DNA of 11,196 nucleotides, taken from positions 1 to 11,196 of the forward strand of contig JACROW010000105.1 of assembly GCA_016214245.1 (NCBI GenBank). The letters are read 5' to 3'. The notes beneath the pieces were generated by a model. It worked only from the letters and a program-made list of their open reading frames with translations. It searched no databases and was not told the DNA's origin. The DNA comes from Candidatus Omnitrophota bacterium. Lineage in GTDB: Bacteria; Omnitrophota; Gorgyraeia; 2-01-FULL-45-10. The first letter of the stretch is position 1, and every line of letters starts with the position of its first letter. This document shows positions 1-8,756 of this stretch, in pieces. The translations under genes were made by a program, and so were the position numbers.

Positions 1-139
1 GGATATAGGAATTGGTCTTGGCGTTAACGGTTTTTATTCTTTCAATGACATTTTCGGCAATTTTGGAAGGCGTAGTCTCTTTCTTCGCTATGCTTTCTTT
101 TAACTGATGGGCTGCGAGGTTATAGAGCATCTCTCTCAT
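1..139 (-). CDS. gatA: Glutamyl/aspartyl-tRNA amidotransferase subunit A, N-terminal part (cut by window edge)
   Basis: This is the first 46 codons of GatA, the amidase subunit that releases ammonia from glutamine or asparagine so that GatCAB can convert Glu-tRNA(Gln) or Asp-tRNA(Asn) to the correct species. The fragment reads MREMLYNLAAHQLKESI and then an ERIKTVNAKTNSYI segment. This matches the family's N-terminal helix, which typically reads L-A-x-L, then a V/I-x-x-x-x-x-R-I block and N-x-x-x-N-A-F/Y. The catalytic Ser-Ser-Lys region lies beyond the window. The start is the ATG at 139-137, five bases after the gatC stop, with AGAAGGAAAG in the gatC tail serving as ribosome binding site. 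The order gatC-gatA is common. Identity rests on the N-terminal pattern plus the gatC neighbour. Confidence 0.87.
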   Translation of the reverse strand, partial: MREMLYNLAAHQLKESIAKKETTPSKIAENVIERIKTVNAKTNSYI

Positions 140-143
140 TTAG

Positions 144-443
144 TTACTTTCCTTCTATAACTTTTGGGATCTTGAAGAAATCGCCATCGCTATTTGGGGC
201 ATTGGCCAGGACATCTTTAACCTCGAGAGATCTCTTCCTCTCGTCAGGCCTGTCAACATTCTGGAGGCTGGAGAGGACATGGCTTGTCGGCGGGACATCA
301 CTTGTGTCTATTTCGTTTAATTTATTTATATAGGATAAGATAGATGCTAATTGCCGTGAATAGCGCTTGAGCTCACTTTCATCCAAGGCGAGCCTTGAAA
401 GGAGGGCAACATGCTTAACTAACGCCTCGTCTATCATCTTCAT
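144..443 (-). CDS. gatC: Glutamyl/aspartyl-tRNA amidotransferase subunit C
   Basis: GatC is the small subunit that wraps around GatA and stabilises the GatCAB amidotransferase. At 99 residues it has the usual length. Family features are easy to follow: a helical start with HVALLSRLALDESELKRYS (residues 11-29), the QLASILSYINKLNEIDTSDV block (31-50), PTSHV (52-56), NVDRPDE (62-68) and the C-terminal NAPNSDGDFFKIPKVIE stretch. The start ATG at 443-441 has a GGGG run about ten bases upstream; a second in-frame ATG two codons later is possible. The gene follows rsmA by 36 bases, a gap containing a likely promoter, and is followed at once by gatA. Presence of GatCA suggests that this organism makes Gln-tRNA and/or Asn-tRNA indirectly. 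Confidence 0.95.
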   Translation of the reverse strand: MKMIDEALVKHVALLSRLALDESELKRYSRQLASILSYINKLNEIDTSDVPPTSHVLSSLQNVDRPDERKRSLEVKDVLANAPNSDGDFFKIPKVIEGK

Positions 444-468
444 ATCGATAATTCCCCATTTTGGATAT

Positions 469-497
469 ACCTTACCACACTAATGGGATTTTGTCAA
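469..497 (-). promoter_or_regulatory. Candidate sigma70 promoter for gatCA
   Basis: Read on the minus strand there is a perfect TTGACA at 497-492, a 17-base spacer, and TAAGGT at 474-469 preceded by TG one base upstream (TGGTAAGGT, an extended -10 arrangement). The -35 box lies inside the last codons of rsmA. Transcription would start near 462, leaving about 20 bases before gatC. The -35 box and spacer are ideal, but the -10 hexamer matches consensus at only three of six positions, so the call is tentative. Confidence 0.42.
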
Positions 498-1328
498 TGC
501 GTTGGAGAGCGTGGCGAAGGTAGAGAGGCTGAGGGACTGAGGCCGGAGGGCGGGATCGATTCCTATATTGCTGAGAATTTTTGACAACTCCTCTTTTGGA
601 AGATTCAAGACAGGCTCGCGGGCAAGGGAATTGATGATCGATTTGCGCCTTTGATTGAACGCCCCGCGGATTATTTTGAAAAATCGACCCTCATCCCGGA
701 CGCTCACTGCGGGCCTTGAAAGAATCTCGAGTTCGATCAGGCTCGAGTCCACATCCGGCACAGGCCAGAAGGATGTCTTCTTTATCGTATGGATATACGA
801 AGGTTTCGTATAATACTGCACGAAGCAGCTTATGGAGCCGTAATCTTCGGTTTCGGGAGATGCCAGAAAGCGATTCGCCACTTCCCTCTGGACTGTTATG
901 AGGGCCGATTCGATCGAATTTCTATGTTCAATGAGATATTCTATTATCGGCGTCGTGATATAGTAAGGAAGGTTACCGACAACCTTGATCTTTTTCGAGG
1001 AGCGTATATTTTTTAAATCGAAATTCAGGATGTCGGCACAAAATAGTCTGAGATTCGGGTAATCGTCCTTTACGATATCTTTTAATATGCCGTATGCCTT
1101 CCTGTCCTTCTCTACGGCATAGACTGCGGCTCCGGACTCGGCCAAATCTACGGTCAATGCGCCGAGGCCGGAGCCTATTTCCAGAACGGCATCGCCTTTT
1201 GCGATACGCGCCTCTTTTATTATCTTATCCTTTATATTTCCGTCGATGAGATAATTTTCGCCGTATCGCTTTAAAGGCCTGAAATCATACTTTGCGAATG
1301 TCTCTTTTAATTGGCTCTTGGTGAGCAT
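480..1328 (-). CDS. rsmA: 16S rRNA (adenine(1518)-N(6)/adenine(1519)-N(6))-dimethyltransferase
   Basis: RsmA (KsgA) dimethylates two adjacent adenines near the 3' end of 16S rRNA in late 30S assembly, using S-adenosylmethionine. The 282-residue protein has normal length. It shows the N-terminal [10 protein letters not shown] motif (20-29, family form K-x-x-G-Q-N-F-L), the SAM-binding loop [10 protein letters not shown] (50-59), the acidic V-E-K (72-74) that binds the ribose, the catalytic NLPYYI (119-124), VQREVANR (146-153), the [11 protein letters not shown] segment (187-197), and AFNQRRKS (223-230) in the C-terminal helical domain. The start ATG (1328-1326) lies inside the 3' end of pdxA, giving a 22-base overlap that suggests translational coupling. 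Location after surA and pdxA reproduces the E. coli gene order. All key motifs look intact. Confidence 0.96.
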   Translation of the reverse strand: MLTKSQLKETFAKYDFRPLKRYGENYLIDGNIKDKIIKEARIAKGDAVLEIGSGLGALTVDLAESGAAVYAVEKDRKAYGILKDIVKDDYPNLRLFCADILNFDLKNIRSSKKIKVVGNLPYYITTPIIEYLIEHRNSIESALITVQREVANRFLASPETEDYGSISCFVQYYTKPSYIHTIKKTSFWPVPDVDSSLIELEILSRPAVSVRDEGRFFKIIRGAFNQRRKSIINSLAREPVLNLPKEELSKILSNIGIDPALRPQSLSLSTFATLSNALTKSH

Positions 1329-2204
1329 GTCATTTTTTTAAGCGCGAGCCGGCATGCCAGGCGAATAGCCTCTATCATCGATGTCGGGTCTGCTATGCCC
1401 TTTCCGGCTATGTCAGATGCCGTGCCGTGATCCGGCGAGGTCCTGATGAAAGGAAGGCCCAACGTGAGATTCACTCCGCTTTTAAAATATAGCATCTTGA
1501 ACGGAATCAAACCCTGGTCGTGATACATAGAGATTACTGCATCGAACTTTTTATTTAAGGCATTATAAAAAACAACATCCGGCGGAATAGGCCCTGATAT
1601 GCATTTGAGTGATCTCCCTGCCTTCCGTATGGCGGGGATTATATAGGATGCCTCTTCGTCTCCGAATAGCCCTTCCTCTCCCGAATGCGGATTCAAACCG
1701 GCAACGCCTATCTTCGGATTACGGATCCCAAAAAAATTTTTTTAAGTATTTGTGGGTAAGGATGATTGTCTTATAGATAGAGTCGATCGAAAGGGCGCTT
1801 GGGACATCCTTTAAGGCGATGTGTCTGGTCACAAGCGTCACTTTAAATCTTCCGCCGACAAACATCATCGCATAATTCTTCGTTCCGGTATGCTCGGCAA
1901 GATATTCGGTCTGCCCCCTGAAGTTGGAGATGCCTGCACGCCTTATCGAAGATTTATTCACCGGAGCGGTCACAAGGGCATCGGCCTCGCCTTTCTTTAA
2001 AAGTCGCAACGCTTCATCGACATATTCTATTGGGCCCCTTCCGGAGCCGGGATGCAGTGCGCGAGCATCGCCTATCACAAAGTAATTGGCAAGCCTTGAA
2101 ATCTTACGGCTTGCCAGTGCCTTGACTGTGACCTCCGGGCCGATGCCCAACGGGTCACCCATAGTTATGAGAACGGTCGGCTTATTTGAACGCGATATAG
2201 GCAT
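1307..2204 (-). pseudogene. pdxA: 4-hydroxythreonine-4-phosphate dehydrogenase, frameshifted at an A7T7 tract
   Basis: PdxA oxidises 4-phosphohydroxy-L-threonine in the DXP-dependent pyridoxal phosphate pathway. The first frame (2204-1719, 161 residues) holds ITMGDPLGIGPE (13-24), DALVTAPVNKSS (75-86), GQTEYLAE (97-104) and the metal-site TRHIALKDV (126-134). It then leaves the family pattern at ...KKFFWDP-stop. Dropping one base from the A7 or T7 run (1743-1730) continues cleanly as [20 protein letters not shown], then [14 protein letters not shown] and [21 protein letters not shown] to 1307. The expected metal histidines (TRH, NPH, YHD) all remain. The joined protein would be 298 residues, about 30 short of E. 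coli PdxA; the gap lies between VIGDARAL and IEYVDEALRLL. GQTE replaces the usual GHTE, whose His contacts substrate. The start overlaps surA by 23 bases. It could be a decayed gene, one rescued by slippage, or a sequence error. Confidence 0.85.
1730..1743 (-). other. A7T7 tract at the pdxA frame break (possible slippage site)
   Basis: The minus strand reads TTAAAAAAATTTTTTTGGG, a 14-base self-complementary run of seven A and seven T. The upstream reading frame meets a stop four codons later, while loss of one base from either half rejoins the conserved PdxA sequence. Long A/T runs are known sites of RNA polymerase slippage and also of sequencing errors; the sequence alone cannot separate these. 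Confidence 0.7.
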
Positions 2205-3159
2205 TCTTTCTTAAGACCTCAAGCCATCCTTTTAGCCTGTCCTTCACTTTCTCTCTGAATACCGCTTCTTCAACGTCGTTACGCACTTCAGAAAGGCTCA
2301 GTGTCTTGCGTTCCCTCTTCTCCTCAACCTTAAAGATATGATAACCTAAGCTTGTCTGGATGATGCCGGACAACTCCCCCTCTTTCAGGTTGAAGACCAC
2401 GTTCTCTATCTCGGGCAGAAGGTCGCCTTTCTTCACGTAACCCATCAGTCCGCCCTCATTCGCGTTCGGCCCCCCGGAATACTCTTTTGCTAACAGGGCG
2501 AAATCGCCGCCCTCTTGGAGCCGCCTCAAAATCTCTTTTGCCAAATCGAGCGCTTTTTCCGGCGAGAGGTCCTTTTTCGGCCTGATCAATATATTTCTCA
2601 AGGCTGTCTCTTCCGGTTGGATATATTCATTGACATGTTCTTCATAATAATGATTTATCTCGACGGGAGAGACCGTGACCTTTGAACCCACTTTCTGGTC
2701 TATCAGTCTTCGCGTCATCATCTGTTCCCGGTAGCGCATAGTTAAATCTTTCAGCGTCAGGCCCTGGTTTGAAAGTGCCTGATCAAATTCCTCTTTTGAG
2801 CTGAAACGTTTTTTAATCTCGTCTATGCGCACCTCCACATCCTTCTCGTCGATTTCTATATTCAGTTTTTTGGCTTCGCTTAGGATGAGCCTGTCTTCTA
2901 TCAACTGCTCTATCACCTTCTGCCGCGCCTCGTCTAATCTCTTGACCAGTTCATCGCCGTAATAGAGCGCCCGATACTGCTCGTATGTCGGCATCAATAC
3001 CCTGTCTATCTCCCTTTGAGTTATTATCTCATTATTTACGATAACAACTATCTTGTCCACAACCTCACAATAGCCGGGGTTCAAATTGACAGCCGTGACT
3101 AAGGCCATTAAAGCTGTAAGCTGCAAGCTGTAAGCTGTAAGCACTTTTCTCTTGATCAT
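2182..3159 (-). CDS. surA: SurA-like periplasmic chaperone with one parvulin domain
   Basis: This is a secreted foldase of the SurA family, expected to guide outer-membrane proteins through the periplasm. A basic start (MIKRK) and hydrophobic stretch to about residue 31 form a signal peptide with no clear lipobox. VVDKIVVIVNNEIITQREID (33-52) is the typical SurA N-terminal entry, followed by a long helical chaperone region with I-E-Q-L-I-E-D-R-L-I-L. One PpiC/parvulin domain spans about 182-280 and ends in SLGYHIFKVEEKRE; E. coli SurA has two such domains in 428 residues, against 325 here. The usual first parvulin histidine (H-I-L) is Asn189 (RNILIRP), while His274 is kept, so isomerase activity is doubtful and a chaperone role is likelier. 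The start overlaps the preceding lipoprotein gene as ATGA. The signal peptide is partly encoded by a 7-bp tandem repeat. Confidence 0.88.
   Translation of the reverse strand: MIKRKVLTAYSLQLTALMALVTAVNLNPGYCEVVDKIVVIVNNEIITQREIDRVLMPTYEQYRALYYGDELVKRLDEARQKVIEQLIEDRLILSEAKKLNIEIDEKDVEVRIDEIKKRFSSKEEFDQALSNQGLTLKDLTMRYREQMMTRRLIDQKVGSKVTVSPVEINHYYEEHVNEYIQPEETALRNILIRPKKDLSPEKALDLAKEILRRLQEGGDFALLAKEYSGGPNANEGGLMGYVKKGDLLPEIENVVFNLKEGELSGIIQTSLGYHIFKVEEKRERKTLSLSEVRNDVEEAVFREKVKDRLKGWLEVLRKNAYIAFK
3111..3142. repeat. 7-bp tandem repeat (AAGCTGT, about 4.6 copies) inside the surA signal peptide
   Basis: On the plus strand the unit AAGCTGT runs from 3111 through four full copies and a partial fifth (AAGC), with a single T-to-C change at 3124. 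On the coding strand the unit is ACAGCTT and it writes LTAYSLQLTAL in the hydrophobic part of the SurA signal sequence. Seven is not a multiple of three, so gain or loss of one unit would shift the frame. I found no second copy of the array in the window. Confidence 0.9.
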
Positions 3160-4034
3160 TTAGTTTCTGCCTTTTTTCCTTCGTTCAATGCCTCTAAAGA
3201 TTTGAATACATCTTCTTCTATCTTGACCCCGTATCTCTCCTTTAGATTCAGGACGAGCTTATCGAAGAGCTCGCTCCTCTTTTTCCGCTTCAACTCCTCC
3301 TCGATAGCCTGTTTGACTTTTTCATAGGGCTCTATCGCCGGCTCTTTCTTATCAGTCAGTTTTATTATATGGTATCCGAATTGCGTGCGCACGACTTCGC
3401 TCGTCTGGCCGATCTCTAGTTTCATACATGCCTTTTCGAAATCGGGAACGAGTTGTCCCATCCTGAAATATCCGACATCTCCGCCTCTCGCGGCTGTGGC
3501 ATCCATGGAACGCGACCGCGCCAGCTCCTCAAAGCTTGCACCTTTAGAAAGTTCGTTGAGGATATCCCCCGCCTCCTTTTCGGTAGCAACCAGGATGTGC
3601 GATGCGCGCCAGAGCTCCTGGGATTTAAAATCATCCTTGTGGAGTTCGTAGAACCGCTTCGCCTCATCCTCTCCAATCTTTATCTTATCCTCGACTTCAT
3701 TTTTGATGAGCTTGGCTATAAGGATCTTCTTTCTCGCCTCGTTTATGACATCCTTCACTTCCCTGTCTCTATCCAAAGACTGCCTGACGGCCTCCTCATA
3801 AAAGAGCATTTCCATGATCGTCTCGTCCAGGAAACGCTTCCTATTCTTCTCTACGATATTCTTATAGTACGACGGCAATTTAGCGATGCGGCTTTTAAAG
3901 TCCTTCAGCGTGATGGACTTATTGCTTACCGTTGCAAGGACCTTGTCATCATCCGATGGCTGTCTCGCGCATCCCGCTGCATATCCAAGCGTAAATATTG
4001 CAAGAATTATAAAAAGTCCCAACTTTTTCTTCAT
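3156..4034 (-). CDS. Parvulin-type peptidyl-prolyl isomerase lipoprotein (PrsA/PpiC-like)
   Basis: This is a predicted membrane-anchored foldase that catalyses cis-trans isomerisation of prolyl bonds in exported proteins. The signal peptide MKKKLGLF...LGYAAGC ends in a plausible lipobox (A-A-G-C), giving a lipidated Cys at residue 22 of the chosen start. A helical region follows, then one PpiC domain (about 140-229) with ASHILVATEK, ARGGDVGYFRMGQLVPDFE and TQFGYHIIKL. Both hallmark histidines are present, unlike the SurA next door. A charged coiled-coil-like tail ends the protein. I prefer the ATG at 4034-4032 because it gives a standard n-region; the ATG at 4043-4041 adds three residues (MIH) and abuts a -10 box. 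Neither start has a Shine-Dalgarno. The gene overlaps surA by four bases, so the two foldases are probably made together. Confidence 0.87.
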   Translation of the reverse strand: MKKKLGLFIILAIFTLGYAAGCARQPSDDDKVLATVSNKSITLKDFKSRIAKLPSYYKNIVEKNRKRFLDETIMEMLFYEEAVRQSLDRDREVKDVINEARKKILIAKLIKNEVEDKIKIGEDEAKRFYELHKDDFKSQELWRASHILVATEKEAGDILNELSKGASFEELARSRSMDATAARGGDVGYFRMGQLVPDFEKACMKLEIGQTSEVVRTQFGYHIIKLTDKKEPAIEPYEKVKQAIEEELKRKKRSELFDKLVLNLKERYGVKIEEDVFKSLEALNEGKKAETK

Positions 4035-4043
4035 GTGTATCAT

Positions 4044-4052
4044 ATTATAGCA
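4044..4052 (-). promoter_or_regulatory. Extended -10 promoter element before the lipoprotein gene
   Basis: The minus strand reads TGCTATAAT at 4052-4044: a perfect TATAAT with the TG of an extended -10. No good -35 hexamer sits 16-18 bases upstream, which extended -10 promoters can tolerate. The expected start point (about 4037) is only three bases before the ATG at 4034, so a transcript from here would be essentially leaderless. This fits the absence of a Shine-Dalgarno. Confidence 0.45.
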
Positions 4053-4078
4053 TAAAACTGTTATGCCATAAGGAAATT

Positions 4079-5968
<1,890 letters not shown>

Positions 5969-5974
5969 GGTATG

Positions 5975-7657
5975 CTACATCTTTTTCGGGAGGGAGACGC
6001 CCAACAGGCACAATCCGTTCGCAAGGACTATCCTCACGCAATCCACCAGGACAAGCCTTGCCTTTGATAAATTCAAATCATCGCTCACAACCTTATGTTT
6101 GGTATAGAAAGAATGAAAGGTTGTCGCGAGGTCCTGCAGATATTGAAGGATTATATAAGGCTCCAGATTATCCGCGCTTAAACTCACGGCGTTGGGAAAC
6201 CTTCTCAAGGTTCTTAAGAGCTCGAGTTCCTCACTCTCCTTTAGGAGCCGCGAATCAAGTTTCGTGGAGAGCTTCGCTTTTCTCGCGTGCTCCAATAGGG
6301 ACCATATCCTCGCGTGCGCATACTGTATATAGTATACGGGGTTCTCCTGCGACTCTACTTTCACAGCGTCGAGATCGAAGTCGAGATGGCTTGAGAGCCT
6401 TCTCATAAGAAAGCAAAATCTCGCGACATCCTTTCCGACCTCGTCCATTACCTGGCGCAGCGTGACGTACTCGCCCGCCCTAGTCGACATCGAAACAGCC
6501 TCGCCGCCTCTTATGAGCGTTGCGAGCTGTACGATGAGAACGGACATCGAATCGTCGCTATACCCAAGAGCCTTCACAGCCGCTCTTATCCTGGGGATAT
6601 AGCCGTGATGGTCCGGCCCCCATATGTCGATTATCCTTTTAAAGCCTCTTCTATATTTATCGAGGTGATAAGCAATATCAGGAGCTAGATACGTAGGGCT
6701 CCCATCGGATTTGAATACCACCCTATCCTTGTCATCGCCGAAGGCTTGAGACTTAAACCAGATCGCCTTGTCCTTTTCATAGATATAACCCCTTTTCTTC
6801 AGGAGCCTGACGGCATTCTCGACCTTGCCGGACTTCCTTAAGCTGGATTCGCTATACCATACATCAAATCTCACGCCGAAATCCTTCAGATCTTTTTTGA
6901 TATCGTTCAATATCCAGCTCAGGCCGAACTCCCTGAAAAGTTTCAGGTTCTTTGTTTTTATATATTTCCTGCCGAACTTGCGATTGAACGCCTTTGCGAT
7001 GTCCATTATATAGGAACCCTTATAACCATCTTCAGGGAAAATTTCACTTACGCCGCATGATTCAAGATAGCGTATCCTGATAGAGTTTGCCAGTATGTCC
7101 ATCTGGGTTCCAAGATCATTCATATAATATTCTCTCGTGACGTTGTAACCCACGAAATCCAGGATATTCGCCAGGCTGTCGCCTATCGCGGCCTGCCTTC
7201 CATGCGCGATCGTCAAGGGCCCTGTCGGGTTCGCGCTGACGAATTCCACCTGAAGCCTCGCGCCGCGGCCGATGCCGGACCTTCCGAAACAATCCTTCTT
7301 CCTCTCGATCTCTAATAGGACTTCACACAGATAGTTCCTGCTTAGGAAAAAGTTTATGAAACCCGGTGGCTTCGTCTCGATACGCTCCACAACCTCCTTC
7401 AGTCTTGATGTACGAGAGCCGGTTTCCAGTTGCTCCTTTATCAGGTTCGCTAAGCTATAAGGCTCCTGGCCCATCTCCCTGGCTATCTTCATCGCTATGT
7501 TCGTAGACAGGTCGCCGTGCGATTCACCTTTAGGGGCTTCTAACTCTACCTTGAATTTCTGGAGTGGTTTAGGGTGGGAATTCAGTCCTGCCGAGACGGC
7601 GCTTATAGCTCTGTCTAAACTTGAGATGATATTATGTTCAATCCCGCCATAATGCAT
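5975..7657 (-). CDS. argS: Arginyl-tRNA synthetase
   Basis: ArgS charges tRNA(Arg) with arginine in the cytoplasm. The 560-residue length is normal. The N-terminal tRNA-recognition domain carries APKGESHGDLSTNIAM (41-56), the class I signature region is VEFVSANPTGPLTIAHGRQA (137-156), and the MNDLGTQMD segment (179-187), SPTYLAPDIAYHLDK (320-334) and WGPDHHGYIPR (346-356) follow. The KMSK loop appears as SMSTRAGEYVTL (389-400). A helical DALR-type anticodon-binding domain closes the protein, ending CLLGVSLPKKM. HIGH-to-TIAH and KMSK-to-MSTR changes occur in many bacterial ArgRS and are not damage. It starts ten bases after the HD-GYP stop, with only a weak purine-rich stretch upstream, and is followed six bases later by the short mfd, so it belongs to the same transcription unit. 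Confidence 0.96.
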   Translation of the reverse strand: MHYGGIEHNIISSLDRAISAVSAGLNSHPKPLQKFKVELEAPKGESHGDLSTNIAMKIAREMGQEPYSLANLIKEQLETGSRTSRLKEVVERIETKPPGFINFFLSRNYLCEVLLEIERKKDCFGRSGIGRGARLQVEFVSANPTGPLTIAHGRQAAIGDSLANILDFVGYNVTREYYMNDLGTQMDILANSIRIRYLESCGVSEIFPEDGYKGSYIMDIAKAFNRKFGRKYIKTKNLKLFREFGLSWILNDIKKDLKDFGVRFDVWYSESSLRKSGKVENAVRLLKKRGYIYEKDKAIWFKSQAFGDDKDRVVFKSDGSPTYLAPDIAYHLDKYRRGFKRIIDIWGPDHHGYIPRIRAAVKALGYSDDSMSVLIVQLATLIRGGEAVSMSTRAGEYVTLRQVMDEVGKDVARFCFLMRRLSSHLDFDLDAVKVESQENPVYYIQYAHARIWSLLEHARKAKLSTKLDSRLLKESEELELLRTLRRFPNAVSLSADNLEPYIILQYLQDLATTFHSFYTKHKVVSDDLNLSKARLVLVDCVRIVLANGLCLLGVSLPKKM

Positions 7658-7667
7658 CTTGGATCTT

Positions 7668-8756
7668 TTATCTATTTAGATATTTCAAAAATGCGTTTAC
7701 AATTCTTGGGTCGAATTGCGTGCCGCTACATCTCTTGAGTTCTGAAATAGCCTCGTCCCTTGACATGCGTTTCCTGTATGGCCTATCGCTCCTCATAGCC
7801 TCGTATGCATCAGCTATAGCCAATATCCTAGCCTCTATCGGAATTTTGCTTTTGATCTTTTTCGTCGCAGGATATCCGCCGCCAGAATATTTCACATGGT
7901 GATAAAGAATCGCTGGTATAAGATCGTCCAAGAAGCCTGCCCTTTTGATGATATCGACGCCGACCTTCGGATGTCTTTTCATCTGAGCCCATTCCTCTCT
8001 TGTGAGAGGGGCTGGTTTACTTAATATACTGATATCTATACCGATCTTCCCAATATCATGAAGCATGCTCGCATATCTTAAAACCGACTTCTGTTTATCC
8101 GGCAATCTCAATATATTCGCAATATCCAAGGCTGTCCGCATCACCCGCTCTGAATGGTCCTCCGTATGGGTATCCTTGGCATCGATTACACTTGCAAGGA
8201 GTTTCATGGTATTCAAGTAATTGAGCTTCGTCTCTTCAAACAGCCTTGTATTTTCGATAGCTACTGCTGCTTGACTTGCAAATAGCGACAGTTCCGCTTC
8301 ACTGGCCTTTGTATATGCGCAAGCCTTCTTGCAACAGCAGGTCAATGTGCCTATAACATTTTCTTTTTCAATTAATGGAACTGTCAATAACGAACGAAAA
8401 AGTTCTTTTTTGACAGGTCTGGGTTCGCTGAACCTGATCGCCATTTTGGTTTTTACTGCTCGGGCCATAACGTTACCCTTTAAAGGGAGCTTACCTTTTA
8501 ATCTGCAAGTGATCCTTTTCGAACCATATGATGTCTTAAGGACCAGATCGTTTTTATTCAATAGATGGATCATACAGACATCGGCATTCACAATTGTCGC
8601 GACTTTCTTTACAATAAGCTCGAGCATCTTATCCAGATTTATGGACGAGGTTATGGATCTGGAGACTTCGTATAAGGCGGTGAGTTCATCTGCATGAGAC
8701 TTGAGCCTCTTCTCGACGAGCTTAAGTTTTTGAAGTCCTCTTTTTCCTTTTAGCAT
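7668..8756 (-). CDS. GAF domain-HD-GYP phosphodiesterase (probable cyclic-di-GMP turnover)
   Basis: This looks like a soluble signalling enzyme that senses a ligand through a GAF domain and hydrolyses cyclic-di-GMP through an HD-GYP domain. Numbering from the chosen ATG, a short basic helical lead (1-25) precedes the GAF domain (about 27-172) and a linker helix. The HD-GYP domain (about 180-362) shows HTEDHSERV (197-205), LHDIGKIGI (232-240), HP (262-263), HHVKYSGGGYP (286-296), DAYEAMRSDRPYRKRM (316-331) and GTQFDPRIV (345-353). Expected metal ligands are present; two usual positions of the HHE..DG block are Val and Ser. The GAF domain has a Cys-Cys-Cys...Cys cluster (140-142 and 146). No membrane segment is seen. 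I chose ATG 8756 because GAGAGG lies eight bases upstream; the in-frame GTG at 8765 has no usable site. It overlaps rsfS by 35 bases. Confidence 0.9.
   Translation of the reverse strand: MLKGKRGLQKLKLVEKRLKSHADELTALYEVSRSITSSINLDKMLELIVKKVATIVNADVCMIHLLNKNDLVLKTSYGSKRITCRLKGKLPLKGNVMARAVKTKMAIRFSEPRPVKKELFRSLLTVPLIEKENVIGTLTCCCKKACAYTKASEAELSLFASQAAVAIENTRLFEETKLNYLNTMKLLASVIDAKDTHTEDHSERVMRTALDIANILRLPDKQKSVLRYASMLHDIGKIGIDISILSKPAPLTREEWAQMKRHPKVGVDIIKRAGFLDDLIPAILYHHVKYSGGGYPATKKIKSKIPIEARILAIADAYEAMRSDRPYRKRMSRDEAISELKRCSGTQFDPRIVNAFLKYLNR

Noticed and set aside
148..156. Direct frame fusion of gatC and gatA
   Set aside because: A normal stop (TAA at 146-144), a separate ATG at 139 and a ribosome binding site show two ordinary adjacent genes.
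1327..1336. Second A7 run at the pdxA/rsmA junction as another slippage site
   Set aside because: The PdxA frame continues without conflict and RsmA has its own ATG, so nothing needs a frame change here.
3453..4055. A 200-codon open frame on the plus strand opposite the lipoprotein gene
   Set aside because: It lies wholly antisense to a gene with a clear signal peptide and parvulin domain. Its translation has no recognisable domain and no promoter was seen.
5975..5986. The same 11-base string (minus strand AAAAAGATGTA) ends both argS and mfd (also at 4080-4090), suggesting a recombination scar
   Set aside because: Both are simply Lys-Lys-Met-stop. ArgS proteins often end in a hydrophobic-basic-Met pattern, and the match does not extend into flanking sequence.
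6480..7260. Altered HIGH and KMSK motifs of ArgS (TIAH, MSTR) as signs of an inactive enzyme
   Set aside because: Such variants are common among bacterial arginyl-tRNA synthetases and the rest of the protein is intact.
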